DNA of 46,724 nt from contig DHCC01000093.1 in assembly GCA_002398875.1 (NCBI GenBank), positions 1 to 46,724 on the forward strand, given 5' to 3'. The position numbers and the translations under genes are program-made. The DNA is from Bacteroidales bacterium UBA4912. GTDB lineage: Bacteria > Bacteroidota > Bacteroidia > Bacteroidales > Dysgonomonadaceae. The notes under the pieces are model-generated. The model did no database searches. It was not told the DNA's origin and was given only the letters and a program-made list of their open reading frames with translations. Positions within the stretch are counted from its first letter, which is position 1. Every line of letters begins with the position of its first letter. Below, in pieces: positions 16,529 to 23,921 of this stretch.

Positions 16529-17122
16529 CTTCATTTCCCAGCCTTTTTCATACTCGCGATCCCACAGCTTCATTGCTTCGGGGTTATCAATAATATGACC
16601 ATTGGATGGATCTATTTTCAGAACACTGTTAGTTCTCTGCGCAATATTTCCCAATAAAGCAAGGGTTGTACTAGTGGCACCAATATTAATGTCTGCATAT
16701 AAAGGAGTGTTTTTCCTGATCCCGTCCAGGAAGTTTGAGAAATGAAAAGCATCAAGTTTCTCTGATGGGTTTCTTGTGTCATCGGGTATAAAACCAATAT
16801 CACTCTTTTCCAGCAGCCTTCGGAGATCTTTTTCTCCCTGAGCTCTGATTCCTGCAATCTTCATTACATTGTTGATGCATTTTTCCATAGCATGTCTGTC
16901 AACATCACAAACATAAGCAATTTCGCAACCTTCTTCTTTTGCAAAACCTTCTGCCAAGGCATTTCCTCTTGCGTTTACACCAATTGCACCTATTTTTATT
17001 TTTTCGTTTGATCCAACAATGTTTTTGTAGCTCTTTGCACTGAAACCGGGTAAAATACCTCCAAAAGATACAGCTGCAGTGCCCAGAGCTGTTTTTCTGA
17101 TAAACTCTCTTCTGCTAGACAT
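16523..17122 (-). pseudogene. Internally deleted Tat-signal Gfo/Idh/MocA oxidoreductase
   Basis: The protein begins with a twin-arginine signal (SRREFIRK, then a hydrophobic stretch) and the start of a Rossmann domain (KIGAIGVNARGNALAEGFA, residues 43-61). Around residue 108-116 it jumps straight to the family's C-terminal end (NPSEKLDAFHFSNFLDGIRK through a KLWDREYEKGWE finish). Family members of this type run about 430-450 residues, so some 230-240 central residues are absent, including the EKP catalytic motif, yet the frame stays open. I infer an in-frame deletion, so an active dehydrogenase is unlikely. It follows sucD on the same strand. Confidence 0.75.
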
Positions 17123-17176
17123 CGCATTTATGTTTTTATGAAGTCAACAATGTAAAATTCAAGTCTGATTCTCTGA

Positions 17177-18043
17177 TTATAATCTGCTTTTTAACAGATC
17201 CGGAATTTCTTTGGTTTCTTTTGCTACTAAAACTCCGACAGCTTCAAATGCTGCAATCTTCTCGGCTGCAGTACCCGATCCACTTGAAATAATGGCACCT
17301 GCATGTCCCATTTGTTTTCCCGGAGGTGCTTGACGTCCTGCTATAAATGCTACAACAGGTTTTGTGATGTGGTTCTTTATATATTCTGCAGCCTGCTCTT
17401 CAGCATCCCCGCCTATTTCACCAATTAAAACTATAGAATCAGTATCAGGGTCGTTCTCAAACATTTCGAGAAGCTCAATGTAATAAAGACCTACTACAGG
17501 ATCACCGCCAACTCCTACAGCAGTTGACTGCCCTATACCGTTTTCGGTAAGGTTATATACCACTTCATAAGTGAGTGTCCCGCTGCGGCTTATTACACCT
17601 GTGCTGCCTTTCTTGAATACCATTGAAGGCATTATTCCAACCAGACTCTTTTCAGGAGACATTAATCCGGGACAGTTAGGGCCTATCAGATTAGCTCCCA
17701 TTCTTTTTATGTAACTATGTGCTTCTACAACATCAAGAGTAGGCACACCTTCAGTGATACATACTATCAGCCTTATACCTGAAGCAGCAGCTTCCATCAT
17801 CGCATCTTTTGCAAACGGTGCCGGCACAAAAATCACCGAAGTGTTTGCGCCAGTTTCGTTTACAGCATCTCTAACCGTATTGAATACGGGAATTTCATCT
17901 ACAAATTCACCTGCTTTTCCGGGTGATGTACCTCCTACAACATTAGTTCCGTACTCTTTCATTTTAGATGTATGGAATGCGCCATCACGTCCTGTAATTC
18001 CCTGTACAATTAGCTTTGTGCTTTTATCTATCAGAATGCTCAT
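17177..18043 (-). CDS. sucD: Succinate--CoA ligase alpha subunit
   Basis: With SucC this interconverts succinyl-CoA and succinate with substrate-level phosphorylation. The 288-residue subunit shows the CoA-binding start (KLIVQGITGRDGAFHTSKM), the VIFVPAPFAKDAMMEA segment and the active-site His in QMGHAGAIISSGSGTA near residue 245. It follows sucC by 13 bases on the same strand, so the complex is made from one transcript. Confidence 0.97.
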   Translation of the reverse strand: MSILIDKSTKLIVQGITGRDGAFHTSKMKEYGTNVVGGTSPGKAGEFVDEIPVFNTVRDAVNETGANTSVIFVPAPFAKDAMMEAAASGIRLIVCITEGVPTLDVVEAHSYIKRMGANLIGPNCPGLMSPEKSLVGIMPSMVFKKGSTGVISRSGTLTYEVVYNLTENGIGQSTAVGVGGDPVVGLYYIELLEMFENDPDTDSIVLIGEIGGDAEEQAAEYIKNHITKPVVAFIAGRQAPPGKQMGHAGAIISSGSGTAAEKIAAFEAVGVLVAKETKEIPDLLKSRL

Positions 18044-18056
18044 AATCTATGTTTTG

Positions 18057-19202
18057 TCAATTTTGTTGCTGTTCGGCAAGTTCAACAGCTATTCTGGTTG
18101 CTTTACTCATGGTTTTTGCTACATGAAGATCAGTGTTTTTAAGTAATGCACGACCTTCTTTCTCGTTTGTGCCTGTAAGTCTTATTACAACAGGCACGTT
18201 TGTCCTGATCTGCTCAAATGCTTCCAGAAGACCCTTTGCTACATCATCACAGCGGGTGATGCCACCAAATATATTAATCAGTACAACCTTCACATTCTTA
18301 TCGCTTAACAAAAGCTTCATTGCTTCGATAACTTTTGTTGGACTTGAGCTGCCACCAATATCGAGGAAATTAGCAGGATTACCACCATACAACTTGATGA
18401 TGTCCATCGTTGCCATAGCCAGTCCTGCACCATTTACCATGCAACCTATCTCACCACCCAGATGTACGTAGCTGAACCCTTTGCTTTTGGCAAACAGCTC
18501 CTTCTTTTCTTCTTCTGTAGGTTCGTTAATCGCAGCAATTTTTGGATGACGAAACAGAGCATTATCGTCGAATGTCATTTTAGCATCAATAGCCACAATA
18601 TTACCCTCTTCTGTAAGAACAAGAGGATTTATTTCGGCAAGTGAAGCATCAGAATCACGAAATAGCTTGTATAGTTTCTGAATAATAACAGCTGCCTGGC
18701 GCACAAGGTTTATATCGTTAAACAGCTTAAATGCCGCTTCACGTGCAAGATAGTCGGGCACTCCAATCGAAGGATCTATTGCAAATTTATAAATCTTTTC
18801 GGGAGTGTTCTTTGCCACTTCCTCTATATCCATGCCACCCTCTTTGCTTAACATCAGGATAGCTGATTTTGAACGTCTGTCAATAACATAACTTACATAG
18901 AACTCTTTGGCAATATTAACTGCCTGACCCACAAGTATACGATCGACTGTGAACCCCTTTATGTTCATTCCCAATATTGCAGCGGCATGCTTGCGAAGCT
19001 CTATTTCATCATTCGCAAGCTTCACTCCTCCTGCTTTACCCCTTCCGCCTGTATGAACTTGTGCTTTCACGATGACTTTCTGTGAGTCAATTCGCGAATA
19101 AGCTTTTACTGCATCTTCTACAGATCGGCATACAATACTTTGTTCAACAGGAATCCCGTATGTCGAAAAGATCTCTTTTGCTTGGTATTCATGAATTTTC
19201 AT
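18057..19202 (-). CDS. sucC: ADP-forming succinate--CoA ligase beta subunit
   Basis: The 381-residue beta subunit has the ATP-grasp domain (MKIHEYQAKEIFSTYGIPV start, then KAQVHTGGRGKAGGVKLA near residue 46) and the C-terminal ligase domain with VNGAGLAMATMDIIKLYGG and INIFGGITRCDDVAKG. It binds the nucleotide and, with SucD, completes succinyl-CoA ligase. In the context of the 2-oxoacid:ferredoxin oxidoreductase later in the window, this fits an anaerobic 2-oxoglutarate to succinate branch. No good TAnnTTTG box was found just upstream. Confidence 0.97.
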   Translation of the reverse strand: MKIHEYQAKEIFSTYGIPVEQSIVCRSVEDAVKAYSRIDSQKVIVKAQVHTGGRGKAGGVKLANDEIELRKHAAAILGMNIKGFTVDRILVGQAVNIAKEFYVSYVIDRRSKSAILMLSKEGGMDIEEVAKNTPEKIYKFAIDPSIGVPDYLAREAAFKLFNDINLVRQAAVIIQKLYKLFRDSDASLAEINPLVLTEEGNIVAIDAKMTFDDNALFRHPKIAAINEPTEEEKKELFAKSKGFSYVHLGGEIGCMVNGAGLAMATMDIIKLYGGNPANFLDIGGSSSPTKVIEAMKLLLSDKNVKVVLINIFGGITRCDDVAKGLLEAFEQIRTNVPVVIRLTGTNEKEGRALLKNTDLHVAKTMSKATRIAVELAEQQQN

Positions 19203-19631
19203 GGCCCTCTTCTAATAATATTTTACAATATATAAATTGAAAACTACAATTCTGTAAATCTATGATAAATGTTTTAATTTAAGAAATCTGTAATATTAAA
19301 ATTCAGGATAAATTTCCAATTATGTAAACGTCAGCTTTTGAATTTTAACTAAGTAATTTCTTATAAAGGCTTGAAACGTATAGAATGACTGTATTGTTTA
19401 ACAAAAATCGAAAAATATAAGAAAAAGCCGATTAGAAGCATTTCGTGTCGTAATTAAATAAGACAAAGAACTACATCAGTAATACATGAGTAATACTTGA
19501 GTCTTACCTGGTCCTTATATAGTCCAGTGTCTCCTCATATAAAATAGAAGATATACTGAACAAGTTATGAGTATAATATGTATATGATTTGGTTAAAGTA
19601 CGGGTAATTTAATACTAATTTAGGGGCAAGC
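19203..19631 (-). other. 429-base intergenic region upstream of sucC
   Basis: This is the only gene-free stretch over 300 bases. It is very A/T-rich and should hold the sucC promoter and the 3' region of the LuxR-type regulator gene. A 7-bp hairpin (19618-19624 with 19631-19637) overlaps that gene's stop. The notable content is three 11-bp tandem repeats at 19478-19510. I found no ORF, tRNA or clear promoter box. Confidence 0.6.
19478..19510. repeat. Three tandem 11-bp repeats upstream of sucC
   Basis: Units are AGTAATACATG, AGTAATACTTG and the diverged AGTCTTACCTG. An 11-bp period is close to one helical turn, as expected for a stacked protein-binding array. They lie about 275-310 bases upstream of the sucC start. 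Confidence 0.6.
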
Positions 19632-20234
19632 CTAAATCTCAATATCCTCAATCTCGACAATTTTCTTCGAGATGGCGTAAATAGTGAGACCAGACTGACT
19701 CCTGATTCCTGTCTTTGTAGTTATGTTTTTGCGATGCCTTACCACCGTATGTATGCTGATGTTCAGTTCCTCAGCAATCTCTTTGTTGAGTTTTCCATTT
19801 ACAATCCCCGTGAGTACCTCAATTTCTCTTTTTGTGAGATTTTCGCTTTCATCAGTCTTATTGGTGAGTGACTTGTTCCTTTTGTCGAGTCTTGTCAGCA
19901 GGTTAATAATGTGTTCAGGAGTATCATACAGTGTAAAAGATGAATCTGTGTCAGTAACAGCTTTTTGCATCATACCAAAATCAATCCCCATGATTGAAAG
20001 AGAAGGAAACTCTTTTCTTATCCTTTTCACCTCTTTGTCACGATTCACAAAATGCAAAGGATTAGCAATTGCGATGTCAATATTTTCTGTTTTCAGTAGG
20101 TCCGAAAGTTCCTCAAGATTTTCTGCCCTATAAATTCGGCAATTGATTTCTGATTGAAACAGAATGTAATGCAGGCCTTCAAAGATAATCTTCGAGCTTT
20201 CGAGTATAACTATATGTAAAGGGGATTTATGCAT
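19632..20234 (-). CDS. LuxR-type response regulator with degenerate receiver
   Basis: The 200-residue protein has a receiver-like N-terminus (about 5-115) and a LuxR/FixJ-type helix-turn-helix (about 133-190: LTKREIEVLTGIVNGKLNKE, then a second helix with IHTVVRHRKNI). In the receiver, the strand that should end in the phosphoacceptor Asp reads DIAIANP, placing Asn58 there. The acidic pair is reduced to Glu12-Ser13. Phosphorylation is therefore unlikely. The gene overlaps the 3' end of the hemerythrin gene by eight bases, so the two are translationally coupled and probably work together in sensing. Confidence 0.88.
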   Translation of the reverse strand: MHKSPLHIVILESSKIIFEGLHYILFQSEINCRIYRAENLEELSDLLKTENIDIAIANPLHFVNRDKEVKRIRKEFPSLSIMGIDFGMMQKAVTDTDSSFTLYDTPEHIINLLTRLDKRNKSLTNKTDESENLTKREIEVLTGIVNGKLNKEIAEELNISIHTVVRHRKNITTKTGIRSQSGLTIYAISKKIVEIEDIEI

Positions 20235-20940
20235 TTTCCTTTTTTTCGATATTTACACCTGAAGGAATTAGAATAGACTCCTCAATCAGAGAGTGTACAA
20301 ACAGGTCATATTCAAGTTCGTACAGGGCAAAAAAGAGTTTTCTGCGCAGATCCAGATCATTGTCAATCTTTACATACTTCAGCAACAGATTCTTCAGATC
20401 ATGCAGCTTTAGTTCAATATCAGTGTGATGTTCGCTGTATTCAATAGACGAGTATTCCTGAGGAGTATCGCCGTCATCAATATTTTGCAACAATTTGATG
20501 AAGTAGGGGAAAGCAACATTGTCTTCATAATCAAGATGCTCGCGCACTTCAGTGAAATACTCATTAAAAAATTTCTCCAGCAGTTTCAACTCTTTCTCAG
20601 GATGATTTTCCTGCAACTTCAGGATATAAGATTTTATCTGAGGGTACATTTCAAATCTGTAATAATGATGACTATTTTTCAGAAAATCGATTACCTGCAG
20701 CAGGTCATTTTTAGTGTATGTATGATTTTTTTTAGCTCCGAAACCATTATATAGATTAGCAATATCAACAAAAAGTGTTTCACTTATGCAATATTCTTTG
20801 CAGAGTTGCGAAACAGTTAAATCTCTCACTCTGAAATCAACTTTAAAATGCTGTAACATCAGCAGTAGCCGTGGGTTAGCATCTATCTGTCCGGCAACCT
20901 TCATTGACGGACTCATTTTTGTTGTAGTAAAATGATGCAT
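20227..20940 (-). CDS. Hemerythrin-domain protein (RIC/YtfE-like)
   Basis: The 237-residue protein has an N-terminal helical segment resembling the ScdA/YtfE N-terminal region (about 10-65), then a hemerythrin four-helix bundle. The metal ligand pattern is visible: His91/His92, His135 with Glu139 (HxxxE), His171/His172, and His216 with Glu220 (HxxxE). Such non-haem di-iron proteins sense or handle O2 or NO, or repair iron-sulfur clusters. The immediate downstream overlap with a transcription regulator suggests a sensor role here. A TATTTTTG box lies upstream on the minus strand. Confidence 0.88.
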   Translation of the reverse strand: MHHFTTTKMSPSMKVAGQIDANPRLLLMLQHFKVDFRVRDLTVSQLCKEYCISETLFVDIANLYNGFGAKKNHTYTKNDLLQVIDFLKNSHHYYRFEMYPQIKSYILKLQENHPEKELKLLEKFFNEYFTEVREHLDYEDNVAFPYFIKLLQNIDDGDTPQEYSSIEYSEHHTDIELKLHDLKNLLLKYVKIDNDLDLRRKLFFALYELEYDLFVHSLIEESILIPSGVNIEKKENA

Positions 20941-20960
20941 AAGTTGTTTTATTTTTTGTG

Positions 20961-20968
20961 CAAAAATA
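20961..20968 (-). promoter_or_regulatory. -7 box for the hemerythrin-regulator operon
   Basis: Minus-strand TATTTTTG matches TAnnTTTG and ends 20 bases before the hemerythrin ATG, giving a short leader. Confidence 0.5.
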
Positions 20969-21115
20969 GGGAAAATAGCCGGTTATTTAGAACAATTCCA
21001 TATAATAATGCTTTTGATACCTTTTTTAAGAACAAATTGAGCATTAAATCATTCTGTTTACCAATATAATTCCCTTTTTTTTACTATTATTGTAACTAAA
21101 TTCAAATTTACGAAG

Positions 21116-21679
21116 ATGAAAGATTTCCAGGGACTACAAATACGTCGACGCAGTATCAGAAAATATAAAAATGAGCAGTTGACACCGGAAGAAACAAAAA
21201 AGATTTTAGAGGCTGCGCTGCTTTCGCCCACCTCCAAAAATAAGCATTCATGGACTTTTATTGCCGTAGAAGACAAAGGAACTATTGCTAAACTGTCAGA
21301 ATGTAAGCCGCATAGCGCATCGTTTATTTCGGATGCTCCACTTGTGGTAGTGGTAGCAGGCAATCCTTTGATAAGTGATGCATACGTTGAAGACGCTTCT
21401 ATAGCAGCATTTAACATGCAATTACAGGCAGAAGAGCTTAATATTGGGAGTTGCTGGATTCAGGTGAGAAACCGCTCATTTTCAGATAAAATCACTTCGG
21501 GAGAGTATATTAATGATCTGTTAGATATTCCCATGCCGCTTGACGTAGTGTGTATGATTGCATTTGGTAGAAAAGAGACAAGCAGAACTCCTGCTGACAT
21601 TGAAAATCTTCACTGGGAAAAAGTTCATATAGACAAATATGTATCAGATCTGGGTAATGAAGAACAATCAGAAGAATAA
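21116..21679 (+). CDS. Nitroreductase family protein
   Basis: The 187-residue protein has the FMN-dependent nitroreductase fold: RRSIRKYKNEQLTPEETKKI near residue 10 with the FMN phosphate-contacting arginines, AALLSPTSKNKHSW near residue 37, and AAFNMQLQAEELNIGSCWIQ near residue 100. These reduce nitro compounds, quinones or flavins with NAD(P)H; the real substrate is unknown. It lies nine bases upstream of nspC on the same strand, so the two are probably co-transcribed. Confidence 0.9.
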   Translation: MKDFQGLQIRRRSIRKYKNEQLTPEETKKILEAALLSPTSKNKHSWTFIAVEDKGTIAKLSECKPHSASFISDAPLVVVVAGNPLISDAYVEDASIAAFNMQLQAEELNIGSCWIQVRNRSFSDKITSGEYINDLLDIPMPLDVVCMIAFGRKETSRTPADIENLHWEKVHIDKYVSDLGNEEQSEE

Positions 21680-21688
21680 AAAAACAGG

Positions 21689-22831
21689 ATGATAGATATA
21701 TTAAAAGTGCCTTCGCCAAGCTACGTAATGGAAGAAGAGCTGCTGCGCAGGAATCTGAGTTTAATTAAATCGGTTAGTGAGCGCACAGGTGTTGAAATTA
21801 TACTTGCCTTCAAGGCTTTTGCGATGTGGAAGTCATTCCCAATTTTTCGAGAGTATATACAACATTCAACCGCAAGCTCAGTTGCTGAGGCTCAGCTGGC
21901 ATTTGAAGAAATGGGTAATTTAGCGCATACTTATGCACCGGTGTATACAGATGATGATTTCCCAATCTTCATGAAATATAGCAGTCATATTACCTTTAAC
22001 TCCCTGTCACAGTTTGAACGTTTTTACCCTATGGTTAAATCTTCAGATAAAACTATTAAATGTGGATTGAGAATAAATCCTGAGTTTTCAGTGGTGGATA
22101 CTGATCTCTATAACCCAAGCAGTCCTGGTTCACGGCTTGGAGTGACAGTTGATCGTATTGGCGATACATTACCCGAAGGTGTTAACGGGTTACATATACA
22201 CAACCTTTGTGAAAATAACTCTTATGACCTTGAAAAGACACTTGAGGTTGTAGAAAAGAAGTTTGGAAAGTTTTTTGACAGCGTTGAGTGGTTGAATCTT
22301 GGTGGTGGTCACCTTATGACTCATAAGGATTATGATGTTGAACATCTTGTGAGATTACTGAATAGTTTTAAAAATCGTTATCCTCACCTTAAAGTAATAA
22401 TGGAGCCCGGAAGTGCTTTTGCGTGGGAGACAGGTGTGTTAGTGGCAACTGTTGTAGATATTGTAGAGAATGACGGAATTATGACAGCAATGCTGAATGT
22501 GTCATTTTCATGTCACATGCCTGACACTCTCGAGATGCCATACAAACCACGTATAAGGGGTGCCTATCAGGAACCTGTGGAAGGTAAACCAACTTACAGG
22601 ATGGGTGGTAACAGCTGCCTGAGTGGTGATTTTATGGGTGACTGGTCGTTCGACGCACCACTGCAGATAGGTGACAGGATTGTATTTGAGGATATGATAC
22701 ATTATACTACTGTAAAAACAACAATGTTCAATGGTGTCTCACATCCTTCAATTGGACTTTGGACCAAAGAAGGCGAGTTTAAATTGTACAGGAAGTTTGA
22801 TTATGAAGATTATAAAAGTCGTATGAGTTAA
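21689..22831 (+). CDS. nspC: Carboxynorspermidine decarboxylase
   Basis: NspC is a PLP enzyme that decarboxylates carboxynorspermidine or carboxyspermidine in the alternative polyamine route. The 380-residue protein belongs to the alanine-racemase-fold group IV decarboxylases. The PLP lysine is Lys42 in LAFKAFAMW. SRLGVT, GLHIHNLCENNS and the phosphate-site WLNLGGGHLMT follow, then EPGSAF near residue 243 and a late GNSCLSGDF that supplies the active-site Cys. The combination is closer to NspC than to diaminopimelate decarboxylase. Carboxynorspermidine dehydrogenase is not in this window. Confidence 0.9.
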   Translation: MIDILKVPSPSYVMEEELLRRNLSLIKSVSERTGVEIILAFKAFAMWKSFPIFREYIQHSTASSVAEAQLAFEEMGNLAHTYAPVYTDDDFPIFMKYSSHITFNSLSQFERFYPMVKSSDKTIKCGLRINPEFSVVDTDLYNPSSPGSRLGVTVDRIGDTLPEGVNGLHIHNLCENNSYDLEKTLEVVEKKFGKFFDSVEWLNLGGGHLMTHKDYDVEHLVRLLNSFKNRYPHLKVIMEPGSAFAWETGVLVATVVDIVENDGIMTAMLNVSFSCHMPDTLEMPYKPRIRGAYQEPVEGKPTYRMGGNSCLSGDFMGDWSFDAPLQIGDRIVFEDMIHYTTVKTTMFNGVSHPSIGLWTKEGEFKLYRKFDYEDYKSRMS

Positions 22832-23005
22832 GCTGCTGTTGTTTAGATTAGTATCTGTTGTAATTTGCAGCAGTTAAATTGACTTTTTAATAAGATTTTT
22901 TAGTTTTTTGAGAAAATGTTAAACTATTTCCTGATAACTTTTGTTTAATTGTCAAGTTTGTTAATTTTATATTGGCAAAAGTTACTAACTAAAAAACATT
23001 ACATT

Positions 23006-23248
23006 ATGGGATGGTTGTGGTGGATAATAATCGGAGCAATAGCCGGATGGCTGGCAGGTAAATTAATGAGAGGCGGAGGCTTTGGTTTCCTAGTGAACAT
23101 TATAGTAGGGATCGCCGGTGCAATTATTGGTGGATGGGTTTTTGGTCTGCTTGGGATATCAGCAGGTGGTGTAATAGGAAGCCTTGTTACTGCCATTGTG
23201 GGAGCAATCTTATTACTATGGGTAATATCACTCTTTAAACGAGCTTAG
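23006..23248 (+). CDS. GlsB/YeaQ/YmgE family small membrane protein
   Basis: Starting at the ATG at 23006 gives 80 residues, beginning MGWLWWIIIGAIAGWLAGKL and running through glycine-rich membrane helices (IIVGIAGAIIGGWVFGLLG, then GSLVTAIVGAILLLWVISLF). This is the glycine-zipper transglycosylase-associated (GlsB/YeaQ) family, linked to envelope stress. An upstream ATG at 22949 would add a non-conserved 19-residue tail with no family support, so I reject it. A terminator follows. Confidence 0.9.
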   Translation: MGWLWWIIIGAIAGWLAGKLMRGGGFGFLVNIIVGIAGAIIGGWVFGLLGISAGGVIGSLVTAIVGAILLLWVISLFKRA

Positions 23249-23279
23249 ATATTTTCCTCTTAAAAAGACTAAATAAGAG

Positions 23280-23315
23280 ATCGGTGTTTCATATTAAGAA
23301 GCATCGGTTTTTTTT
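23280..23315 (+). terminator. Intrinsic terminator after the GlsB-like gene
   Basis: An 11-bp stem (23280-23290 with 23298-23308, including three G-U pairs) around a 7-base loop runs into T8 at 23308-23315. nadD starts ten bases later. Confidence 0.8.
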
Positions 23316-23324
23316 CAATAAGAA

Positions 23325-23909
23325 ATGCAAAAGAGAGAGATAGGAATATTTTCCGGGTCATTTAATCCGATACACAACGGGCATTTGATGCTCGCTAGTT
23401 ATTTAAGTGAATTTACTTATCTGGATGAAGTGTGGTTTGTTGTTACACCTCATAATCCATTGAAAGATACCACCATTCTGCTTGATGATGATGTTAGGCT
23501 TGAGATGGTAAAGATTGCTCTGGCTGACTATGAAAAGCTGCATGTCTCTGATATCGAATTCAATATGCCACGTCCATCTTTCACAGTAAATACCCTCAAC
23601 AAATTGTCAGAAGAGAATCCGGGTATTAATTTCTCACTTATAATGGGAGCAGACAACTGGACAATGATAGACCGCTGGAGAAATTATAAGGAGATCATTG
23701 AAAAATATAAAATACTTATATATCCCAGATATGGAGTTGAGCTAGTAATTCCTGATAAATACCGTCAAAGTGTACAGTCTGTGGACGCACCTGTTATAGA
23801 GATTTCATCAACATTTATCCGAAACTGTAAAAGAAACGGAAAGAATATACGCGCATTTGTACCGAAAAGTGTGTACGATTATATAGAGGAAAAACAACTA
23901 TATCTCTGA
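23325..23909 (+). CDS. nadD: Nicotinate-nucleotide adenylyltransferase
   Basis: NadD adenylates nicotinate mononucleotide in NAD synthesis. The 194-residue protein has the nucleotidyltransferase signature GSFNPIHNGHLMLA (residues about 10-23), VTPHNPLKD near residue 40, IMGADNW near 105 and the late ISSTFIR motif. It follows a terminator closely, so its promoter must overlap the terminator region or read-through must occur. It converges with the TPR gene across 12 bases. Confidence 0.96.
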   Translation: MQKREIGIFSGSFNPIHNGHLMLASYLSEFTYLDEVWFVVTPHNPLKDTTILLDDDVRLEMVKIALADYEKLHVSDIEFNMPRPSFTVNTLNKLSEENPGINFSLIMGADNWTMIDRWRNYKEIIEKYKILIYPRYGVELVIPDKYRQSVQSVDAPVIEISSTFIRNCKRNGKNIRAFVPKSVYDYIEEKQLYL

Positions 23910-23921
23910 AATTAGTTGATT

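Noticed and set aside
22949..23005. Longer 99-residue form of the GlsB-like protein
   Set aside because: The additional N-terminal segment comes from an A/T-rich leader and does not resemble the family; MGWLWWIIIG is the natural start.
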